Assembly (NCBI RefSeq): GCF_017310035.1
Contig: NZ_CP022296.1
Location: 248,001 to 312,000, forward strand
Reading direction: 5' to 3'
Source: Nocardioides sp. S5
GTDB taxonomy: Bacteria; Actinomycetota; Actinomycetes; Propionibacteriales; Nocardioidaceae
DNA length: 64,000 nt
Positions within the stretch are counted from its first letter, which is position 1. Each line of letters starts with the position of its first letter. A model generated the notes under the pieces. It was given only the letters and a program-made list of their open reading frames with translations, searched no databases and was not told the DNA's origin. Positions 48,395 to 57,154 of the stretch are shown here, piece after piece. Position numbers and translations under genes: made by a program.

Positions 48395-49915
48395 ATGGAG
48401 GGGGCAGTCCATCGCTTCATCAGGTTCCTCCGCCTCAACGGGGTGCGGGTGAGCACGGCGGAGGCGATCGACGCGATGCACGCCGTCGCTCAGGCCGGCG
48501 TGCTCGGTGAGCGCGAGGTGCTTCGATCGGCGCTCATGGTCAGTCTGATCAAGGACCGTCGCGACCTGGACACCTTCGATCGCGTCTTCGACCTGTTCTT
48601 CGGGCTGCGAGCGGTCTTCGAGGACGAGGTCGGCCACGGCCACAGCCACGACGACCTGACCGATGACGGCGAGCTCGAGCAGTTCACGCTCTCCGACGAG
48701 CCCGGCGACATCCCCGAGGACGGTCACTCGCACGGCAAGCCGGACGACATCAAGGAGTTCTTCAAGCCGGAGGACATGGCGCAGCAGTACAACCTCCACC
48801 AGGAGGCGAACAAGATCGACATCGCTGCCCTAACCGACGAGATCGTGCTCTCCAACGACACCGAGGGCAGTGCCGGCGAGGCCGCGCGCGTGCAGATCTC
48901 CACGCACCGGATGCACAACCCGGGCTCCCCCGGCGACCTCATCCGCAGCCCTGGCATGGAGCTCGACGTCGAGCTCACCGTGGCCCAGGAGATGGCACTG
49001 CTCAGCTGGCTCGAGGACGCCCTGCCCGATGTCGACGAGGACCGCGGTGCGACGCTCGAAGCCCTGCGCGCGGCACTCGCACCCTTCCTCGCCGGGTTGC
49101 CCGAGCGCTTGAAGCAGCACCTCGAGAAGCTGATGGCGGTCGAGCACGAGATCGAGAAGCGCGAGATCCGGGCAGCCCAGACCGAGCGGATCCACGAGCA
49201 CGAGCGGGCCGAGCTGGAAGAGGCCCTGCGCCGCTTGCTGAGGTCGCTGCGTGGCGCGCCGCGTCCGCGTCGCAAGGCCGCCGCGCGTGGCGTCGTCGAC
49301 GGCGCCCGCACCATGCGCGCCAACATGAAGTACGACGGCGTCCCGTTCCGACCGGTCACCGTCAGCAAGGTCGAGGACCGGCCCAAGCTGCTGGTGCTCT
49401 GCGACGTCTCGCTCTCGGTGCGCTCGGCGGCGCGCTTCACCCTGCAGCTCGTGCACAGCCTGCAGTCGCTGGCCTCGTCGGTGCGCACCTTCGCGTTCGT
49501 CAAGGACCTCGTGGAGATCACCGACCTGTTCGCCGAGCACCACCCCGAGGAGGCGCTCTCGCTCGTGATGTCCGGACTGCCGGCCGGTGGTGTGCTCGAC
49601 GTCGATGCCGACTCCGACTACGGATCCGCGTTCGAGGACTTCCTGGAGCAGTTCGGCTCCGCCGTCACCCGCCGTACGACCGTGATCGTCCTCGGCGACG
49701 GCCGGGGCAACGGCAACGACCCGCGACTGTCGGTCTTCGAGGAGATCACGCGGCGGGCCCGCGAGACCGTCTGGCTCACCCCGGAACCGCGCTATTCGTG
49801 GGGACTGGGTCGCTGCGATCTCCCCGCCTATGCGGAGTACTGCAGCCGCGTCCAGGTGGTGCGCAACCTGACCGGTCTCGACCGGGTCACCATGTCGATG
49901 TCCGAGGTCGGCTGA
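48395..49915 (+). CDS. VWA domain-containing CoxE-like protein
   Basis: A 506-residue protein: a helical N-terminal region, two His-rich patches (HGHSHDD at 81-87 and HSHG at 111-114), a long charged helical middle (about 225-285) and a C-terminal VWA domain with the MIDAS motif DVSLS (Asp337, Ser339, Ser341). CoxE-like proteins pair with MoxR ATPases to insert metals or remodel enzymes. Its position beside mno suggests it acts on that dehydrogenase. It overlaps mftM by one base (TGATG). Confidence 0.85.
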   Translation: MEGAVHRFIRFLRLNGVRVSTAEAIDAMHAVAQAGVLGEREVLRSALMVSLIKDRRDLDTFDRVFDLFFGLRAVFEDEVGHGHSHDDLTDDGELEQFTLSDEPGDIPEDGHSHGKPDDIKEFFKPEDMAQQYNLHQEANKIDIAALTDEIVLSNDTEGSAGEAARVQISTHRMHNPGSPGDLIRSPGMELDVELTVAQEMALLSWLEDALPDVDEDRGATLEALRAALAPFLAGLPERLKQHLEKLMAVEHEIEKREIRAAQTERIHEHERAELEEALRRLLRSLRGAPRPRRKAAARGVVDGARTMRANMKYDGVPFRPVTVSKVEDRPKLLVLCDVSLSVRSAARFTLQLVHSLQSLASSVRTFAFVKDLVEITDLFAEHHPEEALSLVMSGLPAGGVLDVDADSDYGSAFEDFLEQFGSAVTRRTTVIVLGDGRGNGNDPRLSVFEEITRRARETVWLTPEPRYSWGLGRCDLPAYAEYCSRVQVVRNLTGLDRVTMSMSEVG

Positions 49916-50835
49916 TGACCGAGGCCGCGACCTCGGCCCCCATCGACCCGCTCCAGGCCTGCCTCGACGGGGCCTATGTCGACGAGGTCGTGGAGGTGCG
50001 TGCGCAGGGTCCGGTGCCGCCACGACGCGCGCTGCACACGATCCGCACCGAGCACTTCGACGTGCACAACGACCGAGACCTGCTCCACGTCGGCCACCGG
50101 GTGCCGCCCGAGCTGGTCGACGACGACCTCGCCGGGCTGCTCGCCGATGAGCTCTTCGGTCCGGGCTGGCTGCGTGGGCCCGAGGTCTTCGAGCGGATCT
50201 TCACCGGCATCGTGCGCACGTCGCGGTCCGGGGCACTGGACAGCTGGGAGCTCTTCTACCGCAACTCGATGGCGCGCATCGAGCAGCGCATCGACGACCA
50301 CACCGGGGTGGCGCAGGGCTCAGATCGGCACGGCACCATCGCCAACTACGCACCCGTCTACGCCCGGGCGGAGCAGCTGCTCGCTCCCGGCAGCGTGCTC
50401 GAGCTGGGCTGCTGCTTCGGCTTTCTCTCGCTCCGCATCGCGGCCAGCGGTCGGCGCACGACAGCCAGCGACCTCTCCCCCGGCACCAGCCGGCTGCTCG
50501 CCGGGGTGGCGCCGCGCCTCGGCATCTCCTTGACCACGGTCGCGGCCGATGCCGGGCACTTCCCCGGTCCTGACGCGAGTGCCGACACGGTGCTGGCCAT
50601 CCACCTCCTCGAGCACCTCGACGCCGGGCACGGCGACCGAGTGGTCGCCGAGGCGGTGCGCCTGGCGGCGCGGCGGGTCGTCATCGCCGTACCCCTCGAG
50701 GACGAGGCGGACGAGACGTGGGGCCACGTCCGCACGATCAGCCTCGACGACCTGACAGCGTGGGGCCGCGCGACCGGGCTACCGTTCGAGGTGAACGAGC
50801 ATCACGGCGGCTGGCTGGTGATCGACAAGCGTTAG
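49915..50835 (+). CDS. mftM: Probable mycofactocin oligosaccharide methyltransferase
   Basis: A 306-residue class I SAM-dependent methyltransferase. The SAM motif is VLELGCCFGFLSLRIA, with motif II/III regions ASDLSPGTSRLL and DTVLAIHLLEHLD. The preceding block (RTEHFDVHNDRDLLHVGHRV, FERIFTGIVRTS, WELFYRNSMARIEQRI) resembles MftM, which methylates the glucose chain of mycofactocin. In mycobacteria that gene lies outside the mft cluster; here it is at the end of mno-moxR-VWA. Assignment is by recollection of the family, so moderate confidence. Confidence 0.7.
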   Translation: MTEAATSAPIDPLQACLDGAYVDEVVEVRAQGPVPPRRALHTIRTEHFDVHNDRDLLHVGHRVPPELVDDDLAGLLADELFGPGWLRGPEVFERIFTGIVRTSRSGALDSWELFYRNSMARIEQRIDDHTGVAQGSDRHGTIANYAPVYARAEQLLAPGSVLELGCCFGFLSLRIAASGRRTTASDLSPGTSRLLAGVAPRLGISLTTVAADAGHFPGPDASADTVLAIHLLEHLDAGHGDRVVAEAVRLAARRVVIAVPLEDEADETWGHVRTISLDDLTAWGRATGLPFEVNEHHGGWLVIDKR

Positions 50836-51509
50836 ATCAGGCCGAGCTTGGTCGCTTCGTAGACGGCCTCGGCGCGCCGGGAGACGCCCAGCTTGCGCAG
50901 GATGTTGCCGACGTGGAACTTCGCGGTCGTCTCGGAGATGTACAGCTTGACGCCGATGTCGCGGTTGGAGAGCCCGCGCGCCAGCAGCCGCAGCACCTCG
51001 CGCTCGCGGGCGGTGAGCTGCTGGGACTCCTCGGGGTCCGGGGTGTTGAGCCCGCGCACCATCGCGGCCGCCGACCGCGCGTCGAAGGCACTCTCACCAC
51101 GGCTGATGTCGCGGATCGCCCGGACCAGCCCGGAGGTGTCGACGTCCTTGAGGACGTAGCCGCGCGCGCCAGCGCGGATGGCCTTGAGCACCAGCTGCTC
51201 GTCGAGGAAGGTGGTCAGCACCAGCACCCCGATGTCGGGGTGGCGGCTCGTGAGCTCGGCGCACAGCTCGAGCCCCTCGGTGTCGGACGCGGTCGACAAC
51301 TTGAGGTCGAGCAGCACGATGTGCGGCGCGGAGCGGCCGATCACGGTGAGCGCCTCGTCGGGGGTGGATGCCTCGGCGACCACGATCAGGTCGCGCTCCC
51401 GCTCGAGGATCGAGCGCAGGCCCTGGCGAACGATGGCGTGGTCGTCGACGAGCATGATCCGCACCGTTTCCACGTCATGGCCGTGCTGGGGTGGTGTCAG
51501 CGTCGTCAC
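50832..51509 (-). CDS. LuxR/NarL family response regulator
   Basis: A 225-residue two-domain regulator. The receiver domain has the acidic pair VDDH (21-24), the phosphoryl Asp68 in IVLLDLK and the conserved Lys in YVLKDVD; the C-terminal LuxR helix-turn-helix is LTAREREVLRLLARGLSNRD then IGVKLYISETTAKFHVGNIL. It overlaps the histidine kinase gene by 4 bp (ATGA) and is convergent with mftM. It probably controls the alcohol dehydrogenase and perhaps mft promoters. Confidence 0.93.
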   Translation of the reverse strand: MTTLTPPQHGHDVETVRIMLVDDHAIVRQGLRSILERERDLIVVAEASTPDEALTVIGRSAPHIVLLDLKLSTASDTEGLELCAELTSRHPDIGVLVLTTFLDEQLVLKAIRAGARGYVLKDVDTSGLVRAIRDISRGESAFDARSAAAMVRGLNTPDPEESQQLTAREREVLRLLARGLSNRDIGVKLYISETTAKFHVGNILRKLGVSRRAEAVYEATKLGLI

Positions 51510-52951
51510 GAGCTGTCCTTTGTTCGGTGGGCCTTCAGTGCGGCGGGTTGCCGCTTCCCGGTCGCGACCAGCTGGTCGATGATGCCCGGCCGGTCGGGCG
51601 GTGTGAGCGGGAGCGGGATGCGCATCTCGACGCGGACTCCGCCGATGCGAGCACGACGGAAGGCGACGCTGCCGCCCAGCTCGACCAGCCGGCTCTCGAT
51701 GTTGGCGAGGCCGCGGTGCGACCCGTCGCCGGAGCGACCGCGCTCCAGGCGCAGCAGCCGGCTCAGCTCCTTGGGGTCGCCCTGCCCGTCGTCCGCGACC
51801 GACACCAGCACCTGGTCTGGCCGGTAGCGCAGGCGCACCACGGCCCGCTCCGCCCGCGCGTGTACGGCGACGTTGAACATGGCTTCGCCGACGGCCCTGG
51901 CCACCTCGTGCCCAGCCTCGGCCGGGAGCGTCACGGCCTCCCCCTCGACCCTGACCTGGACCACAAGCTGCGGCCGGTGGTGGGCGGCCACCTCGCGCAG
52001 CAGCTCGGGCAGCGCGACCACGGTTTCGCTCGGGGTGCGGTGCAGGGCATAGATCGCACGCCGCAGCTGGTCGACCGCCTGCTGGGACAGCTCCTTGGCC
52101 GTGCCGAGTCGATGGGAGATGCCGGCGCCCGGCTCACCCAGGGACTCCGCCTCTCCTCGGGCCACCTCGACGGCCATGCCGGCCGAGAGGACGTACTGCG
52201 ACACGGAGTCGTGGAGCTCGCGCGCGATCCGGTGGCGCTCGGTGTCGATCAGCTCGCGCTGGTGCGCCAGCACCAGCCGGTCCTCGGCCCGCCGGAGCTC
52301 GGATGTGCGCACCTCGAGATCGCGCTCGTGCGCGCGGGCCTCGTCGTGCAGCAGCTGGGCGCGCCGGTGCAGGGCCATGCTGGCCTGGTACTGCTCCGAG
52401 GTGTGCAGCGAGACCGCCGCCTGGTTGGCGAGGATGCGCAGCACGGACAGGTCTCCGGGTTCGGGATCGACCTCCAGCTGGTGGAGGCCGACGAGACAGC
52501 CGATGGGCCGCCCCTCGAGCGTCATCGGCACCCGCACCCAACGGCCGTCGTCGTGGCTACGGACCGCATGGCCGGCCCGGATGGCACCCAGCTCTCGCTG
52601 TACCATCGGGGGCAGGCCGGAGTCGTCGGCGGTCGGCTGCCCCTGCGGTCCGTCGGCCGGACCCAGCACGAGGATCCGTGGCCGGGCACCCCTGAGGTGT
52701 CCGTCGGAAAGGGCAAGCAAAGTCCACTCGGCCTGGAGGTGCTCGGCCGCCGCCCGCACCACTTCCTCCAGCAGCCCGCGGGGCCCCTCATGCGTGCGCA
52801 CCAGCGCTCGCGAGATCGAGTCCATCGCGCGGACGGCGCGTTGCATCCGCTCGTCGGAGTTGACGTAGGCGCGGTAGTAGGAGCCCTTGCCGGACCTGAC
52901 CCCCGTGAGGGTGGCCAGGTCCGGTGCAGGCTGCTGCGCTCGCGTCGTCAC
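51506..52951 (-). CDS. GAF domain sensor histidine kinase (HisKA_3)
   Basis: A 481-residue cytoplasmic kinase with no transmembrane helix. A GAF domain spans about 60-185, a coiled-coil linker about 190-235, and the phospho-acceptor His247 lies in RIARELHDSVSQYV; the ATP-binding part contains VGEAMFNVAVHA and ADDGQGDPKE, with GLANIESRL. A soluble GAF sensor suggests an internal small-molecule or redox signal. The GTG at 52951 overlaps the dehydrogenase stop, so kinase and alcohol dehydrogenase are made together. Confidence 0.9.
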   Translation of the reverse strand: MTTRAQQPAPDLATLTGVRSGKGSYYRAYVNSDERMQRAVRAMDSISRALVRTHEGPRGLLEEVVRAAAEHLQAEWTLLALSDGHLRGARPRILVLGPADGPQGQPTADDSGLPPMVQRELGAIRAGHAVRSHDDGRWVRVPMTLEGRPIGCLVGLHQLEVDPEPGDLSVLRILANQAAVSLHTSEQYQASMALHRRAQLLHDEARAHERDLEVRTSELRRAEDRLVLAHQRELIDTERHRIARELHDSVSQYVLSAGMAVEVARGEAESLGEPGAGISHRLGTAKELSQQAVDQLRRAIYALHRTPSETVVALPELLREVAAHHRPQLVVQVRVEGEAVTLPAEAGHEVARAVGEAMFNVAVHARAERAVVRLRYRPDQVLVSVADDGQGDPKELSRLLRLERGRSGDGSHRGLANIESRLVELGGSVAFRRARIGGVRVEMRIPLPLTPPDRPGIIDQLVATGKRQPAALKAHRTKDSS

Positions 52952-54135
52952 AACGCGTCCTTGAACAACTGCTGGATCTCGGCCTCGGACGCCGTGCGCG
53001 GGTTGGTGGTCAGGCACGTGTCGTCGAGCGTGGTGTGCGCCAACGTGTCGATGTCGGTGTCGGACACCCCGAGCTCTCGCAGCCCGCGCGGAACACCCAC
53101 GTCGTCGGCAAGCCGTCGGACGTGCTGGGCGAGGAGCTCGGCGGCGTCCTCGCCGGGCATCCCTTCGACGGCAATACCCGCCGACCGGGCCAGGTCGATG
53201 AAACGCTCGGGGCTGGCACGGGCGTTGTAACGGATCACGTGGGGCAGCAGGACACCGTTGACCACGCCGTGCGGCGCGTCCAGAAGCCCACCGACCTGAT
53301 GGCTCATGGCGTGCGTGGCGCCGAGGATCGCATTGGTGAAGGCGAGGCCTGCTTGCAGGCTGGCCTGCGCCATCTTCGCCCGCGCCGTCATCTCGGCCGG
53401 CTCGGTGATCGTCGTGCGCAGGTTGCGGCAGACGAGGCCCACCGCGTTCAGCGCATGGGTGTCGGCGAGCGGGTTGTGCGCCAGCGACACGAAAGCCTCG
53501 ATGCCGTGGGTGAGTGCATCGAGGCCCGTGGCGGCGTTGAGGTCCTCGGGCATGGTCGTGAGCAACCGCGGGTCCGTGATCGACACATCGGGCACCAGGG
53601 CTCGGCCCATGATGGTCAGCTTCACGTGCCTGTCGGTGTCGGTGACGATGCAGAACTGCGACACGTCGGCGCCAGTGCCGGAGGTCGTGGGGATCATCAG
53701 CAGCGGCGGGATGGGTCGGGTCACCTGGTCGACGCCGGCGTAGTCGCGGATGTCGCCGCCGTTGCCGGAGAGGATCGCGACGCCCTTGGCTGCGTCGATG
53801 ACCGATCCGCCGCCGAGGGCGATGATGACGTCGCACTCGCGTTCGGCGTACAACTCGTAGGCCCGGCGCACCTCGTGGTCCTTGGGGTTGGGCGTGACGT
53901 CGGTCCACAGCACCGGCGTGAGCCCCTCCGCCTTGAGCAGGGTGAGCAGCATCGCCAGCCAGCCCGCCTCGACGATGCCGGGGTCCGTGACCAGGAACGG
54001 TCGACGTGCCCCCAGCCGGATGGCCGCGAACCCTGCCTCACCCAGTGAGTCGGCACCGAACACCACCTCCGGCGCGTGGAACTTCGCCAGGGCTGGAGGG
54101 GCCGGGGGGCGCGAGGGAGTCAGGGCAGACACCAC
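52948..54135 (-). CDS. Iron-containing alcohol dehydrogenase
   Basis: A 395-residue group III alcohol dehydrogenase, distinct from Mno. Motifs: LGGGSVIDAAKGVAIL (NAD site), PTTSGTGADVSQF, metal ligands in TGLDALTHGIEAFVS, GATHAMSHQVGGLLDAPHG. It is the first gene of ADH-kinase-regulator and lies just downstream of the mycofactocin-coupled SDR, so it may also use mycofactocin as acceptor; a conventional NAD-dependent role is an alternative. Two adjacent GTG codons (54135, 54132) follow AGGAGG; the second has the better spacing. Confidence 0.92.
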   Translation of the reverse strand: MVSALTPSRPPAPPALAKFHAPEVVFGADSLGEAGFAAIRLGARRPFLVTDPGIVEAGWLAMLLTLLKAEGLTPVLWTDVTPNPKDHEVRRAYELYAERECDVIIALGGGSVIDAAKGVAILSGNGGDIRDYAGVDQVTRPIPPLLMIPTTSGTGADVSQFCIVTDTDRHVKLTIMGRALVPDVSITDPRLLTTMPEDLNAATGLDALTHGIEAFVSLAHNPLADTHALNAVGLVCRNLRTTITEPAEMTARAKMAQASLQAGLAFTNAILGATHAMSHQVGGLLDAPHGVVNGVLLPHVIRYNARASPERFIDLARSAGIAVEGMPGEDAAELLAQHVRRLADDVGVPRGLRELGVSDTDIDTLAHTTLDDTCLTTNPRTASEAEIQQLFKDAL

Positions 54136-54161
54136 AGGACCTCCTCACCCGGTTCGTTTCC

Positions 54162-54278
54162 ACGGTAGCCCCAGGGAAGCGAGCCGGGAACCCACTGGTG
54201 GGACGCCCTCACCCTAGGTGCCGACCGGGTGACTTCCGCCCGTCACTGTGCGGGGGCCGTCCTGCCCGATCGGACAGG
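54162..54278 (-). promoter_or_regulatory. Alcohol dehydrogenase promoter region with palindrome
   Basis: On the minus strand TACCGTGGAAACG (-10 candidate 54167-54162) resembles TAGCGTGGAAAGCG at mftA. Upstream lie CCCACTGGTGGG (54191-54202) and an 18-bp dyad CCTG-c-CCGATCGG-a-CAGG (54261-54278), comparable in spacing to the CCTG-N10-CAGG in the mftA-mno region. The last could instead terminate the SDR transcript. Confidence 0.4.
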
Positions 54279-54295
54279 CACAACCAGATGCGGGC

Positions 54296-55075
54296 TCAGC
54301 CTCCCAGCTCGATGACCGAGCCGTTGAGCAGTCCGCCCGCCACGGAGCAGCAGTGCACGATCGTCGCGGCCACCTCCGCCGGCTCGTGCAGGCGTCGGGT
54401 GAGCTGGTCGCCGACCAGGTCGGCCGGGTCCTCGAGCCCGTAGAGCCGGGCCGTCGCGTCGAGCATCGCGGTGCGAGTGGCTCCGGGTGAGACGGCCACC
54501 GCCGTGACGCCGGTCCCGACCAGGTCTGCCGCCAGGCCGCGCACCAGTCCGATCACGGCGTGCTTGGCCGCGGTGTAGCCGGCCAGGTGGAACAGCCCCC
54601 GGCTGCCCGCGGCGGAGGCGATCGCGACGAACCGGCAGCTCGCCGGGTCCGGGCCGGCCAGCATGTGGGGTACGGCGACGCCGGCGGTGTTCCACACGCC
54701 GACCACGTCGACCGCCCAGAGCACCTCGAGCTCGGCGGCCGTCGTCTCCCACGCGGGCCGACCGCCGGCCATCACGGCGGCGCTGGCCACGGCCACGTCC
54801 AGCCTTCCCCAGCGCTCCAGTGCGAGGTCGGCCGCCGCACCGAGTCCGTCGGGGTCCCGGACGTCGGCGACGTGCGTGATGATCGCGTCGCCGTACGACC
54901 CGAGCAGGTCGAGGTCGTCGCGCGTCGCCAACGGGTAGTCGACACCGGGCAATCCATGGTCCTCGCCGAGGCACGCATCGACCGCGACCACGCGGCAGCC
55001 GTCGTCGACGAGGGCGCGGACCGTGGCCGCGCCGATCCCCCGAGCAGCACCGGTGACGAGGGCGACGCGGGTCAC
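54296..55075 (-). CDS. Mycofactocin-coupled SDR family oxidoreductase
   Basis: A 259-residue short-chain dehydrogenase with TGAARGIG (8-15), catalytic Ser144, Tyr157 and Lys161. An insertion at about 33-58 (LGEDHGLPGVDYPLATRDDL) after the second beta strand is the hallmark of mycofactocin-dependent SDRs, which keep a non-exchanging nicotinamide cofactor. It likely oxidises a secondary alcohol, with electrons passed to mycofactocin. It overlaps mftD by 4 bp (ATGA). Confidence 0.9.
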   Translation of the reverse strand: MTRVALVTGAARGIGAATVRALVDDGCRVVAVDACLGEDHGLPGVDYPLATRDDLDLLGSYGDAIITHVADVRDPDGLGAAADLALERWGRLDVAVASAAVMAGGRPAWETTAAELEVLWAVDVVGVWNTAGVAVPHMLAGPDPASCRFVAIASAAGSRGLFHLAGYTAAKHAVIGLVRGLAADLVGTGVTAVAVSPGATRTAMLDATARLYGLEDPADLVGDQLTRRLHEPAEVAATIVHCCSVAGGLLNGSVIELGG

Positions 55076-56250
55076 GACCGCGGGACGCCCAAGGTGCGGG
55101 TGAAGCCGTCGGGGACGATCACGTCGTCGGGCGTGAGGTCGTGGATGGAGGAGTGGCCGAGCCCCAGCAGCGTGGAGTCGATGCCACCGCGCAGGATGTC
55201 GAGGACGTTCTCGACGCCCGGCTGGCCGCCGGCGGCGAGCCCCCAGAGGTAGGCGCGGCCGATCATCACGGCCTTGGCACCGAGGGCGACCGCCTTCACG
55301 ACGTCGCTGCCCCGCCTGATCCCGGAGTCGAGCAGCACGTCGAGGTCGTCACCGACGGCGGCCGCGATCGACGGGAGCACCCGGATCGGGGCCGGGGTGC
55401 CGTCCAGGTTGTTGCCGCCGTGGTTGGAGACGGAGATGGCGGTGACCCCCGCGTCGCGGGCGCGAAGCGCGTCGTCGACGCGGCAGATCCCCTTGAGCAT
55501 AAACGGCCCACCCCACTCCTCACGCAGCCAGGCCACGTCCTCCCAGGACGGCGGCGGGGTGGTCATCCATTCGCCGTACGCCCCGAAGAACGTCGGCGCC
55601 TCGCCACCGGGCTCGGCCAGGTTGGGCGCGCTCAGGTCGGGCAGGGCACCGGAGCGCAGGAAGTCGGCGAGCCACCGCGGGCGGCGCAGCACCTCGGGCG
55701 CGAACTTCGCCATCGCCTTGAGGTCGAGCTTCTCCGGGATCTGCGGGCTGCCCCAGTCGCGGCCGTGCGAGAAGGACCAGTCCAGCGTGGCGATCAGCCC
55801 GACCGCTCCCGCGTCGCGGGCCCGATTCATCCGACGGACCATCGCGTCGCGGTCGCCCATCCAATAGGTCTGGAAGAACGTCTGCGAGTTCGCCGCGATC
55901 ACCTCGGTGAGCGGCTTGCTGGCGAATGAGCTCAGGCCCATCGCCGTACCCCGCGCCGCAGAGGCGCGCGCCACGGCAACCTCACCGTCGGGGTGCACGG
56001 CCTGCACCCCTGTCGGCGAGATGATCACCGGCATCGAGATGTCCTGGCCCATCACCCGGGTGGCGAGGTCACGCTTGGCCGAGAGTCCGGCCATGTGCGG
56101 CGCCAGGCCCAGCTCGCCGAACGCCCGCGTGTTGTCGTCGTAGGAGATTCCCCGCTCCGACCCGGCGAGCAGGGCGGAGTAGACCGACGACGGCAGCCTC
56201 TTCTTCGCCCGTCGTTGCGCCTCGTTCACTGTCTCGAACCACTGACCCAT
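55072..56250 (-). CDS. mftD: Premycofactocin synthase (FMN-dependent)
   Basis: A 392-residue FMN enzyme of the lactate dehydrogenase/glycolate oxidase fold, which oxidatively deaminates the excised MftA fragment to premycofactocin, creating the redox-active group. Conserved parts include PVIISPTGVQAVHPDGEVAV, SVSNHGGNNLDG and DSGIRRGSDVVKAVALGAKA. GGAGGA precedes the ATG at 56250. In mycobacteria it lies between mftC and mftE; here it is 10 kb away in a unit with the SDR. Confidence 0.95.
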   Translation of the reverse strand: MGQWFETVNEAQRRAKKRLPSSVYSALLAGSERGISYDDNTRAFGELGLAPHMAGLSAKRDLATRVMGQDISMPVIISPTGVQAVHPDGEVAVARASAARGTAMGLSSFASKPLTEVIAANSQTFFQTYWMGDRDAMVRRMNRARDAGAVGLIATLDWSFSHGRDWGSPQIPEKLDLKAMAKFAPEVLRRPRWLADFLRSGALPDLSAPNLAEPGGEAPTFFGAYGEWMTTPPPSWEDVAWLREEWGGPFMLKGICRVDDALRARDAGVTAISVSNHGGNNLDGTPAPIRVLPSIAAAVGDDLDVLLDSGIRRGSDVVKAVALGAKAVMIGRAYLWGLAAGGQPGVENVLDILRGGIDSTLLGLGHSSIHDLTPDDVIVPDGFTRTLGVPRS

Positions 56251-57154
56251 CGGATCCTCCTCGTGTCGTCGGTTCGACGCTAGGCGGCGTACACGGTGCT
56301 GATAACTGCCCGTCCGGAGGGGACGTGACCACCACACCGGCAGGCCGTTACAGCCCCGGACGCACGCGAGATCACACCGCGTGCGGACACCCAACTGCCA
56401 TTCGTTGCCGTTATGCGTGGCCACAAGGAGACCCATTGGCCTGCCGGGCGCCGCACACAACGACATCGAAGAGGTCGAGCGGCTCGCCCGGGTCAAGCTC
56501 AGTTGCGGCATCGAATTCGCCAACCCGCGATGAACGACACCGTGCGCCTGACGATCGAGCGAATCGACATCACCGACATCGCCCTGCCAGGCGACGTGCT
56601 GCTCGACATCACCGAGACCACCGAGTCCGTTCTCGAGCGCGGTCGCCTGGACAACCGTGCGCTGGTACCGCGGACTTCTACCGTCGATGCAACGCACCCT
56701 CAGCTCCCCGCTGCTCCTCGGGAAGGTCGAGGTGATGACGGCCAGGGTGATGGGCATGATCACGGCTGCGCCGATACCGCTGGCCACGCGTGCGCCGATC
56801 ATCACCTCGGCGGTCGGTGCCAGGGCCGCCACCACGTTCGATAGGCCGAAGACGGCCAGCCCGGCGATCAGCATGGGCCCACCACCAGGGCCGGTCCGGC
56901 ACGAACCAGCCGCAGCAACGACGTCGAAACGATCCTCATCGAGACCCTCTCCTCTCGGGTGTCCCAGCTGATGGCGGTCGGACTGGCCATGAGTTGACCG
57001 CTCCCGGCGGTCACTTTCCGTAGGTATTGGTGACCAGTGTGTGCCCAACCGCCGACACCGATGCAGTTATCCACAGGCAGGTGGCATCAGGAGCGCCAGA
57101 GGCCTGCCGTGTGGGTTTATCGGGCATCCGCGCCGAACGAAAGGAACCCGCAAC
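56251..57154. other. Gene-poor stretch with eroded coding remnants
   Basis: The first 40 bases carry the mftD promoter (TAGCGT at 56282-56277). A short frame ending AHNDIEEVERLARVKLSCGI then EFANPR stops at 56533, and overlaps (ATGA) the start at 56530 of a second frame MNDTVRLTIERIDITDIALP that loses sensible composition after about 48 codons. A relic of an MFS transporter follows on the minus strand. Nothing else is supported; this looks like decayed older cargo. Confidence 0.5.
56719..56874 (-). pseudogene. MFS transporter fragment
   Basis: Fifty-two codons resemble transmembrane helices 2-4 of a drug-type MFS antiporter (LIAGLAVFGLSNVVAALAPT, then MIGARVASGIGAAVIMPITL). No start, no remaining helices and no MFS sequence flank it, so it is a relic left by deletion. 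Confidence 0.7.
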
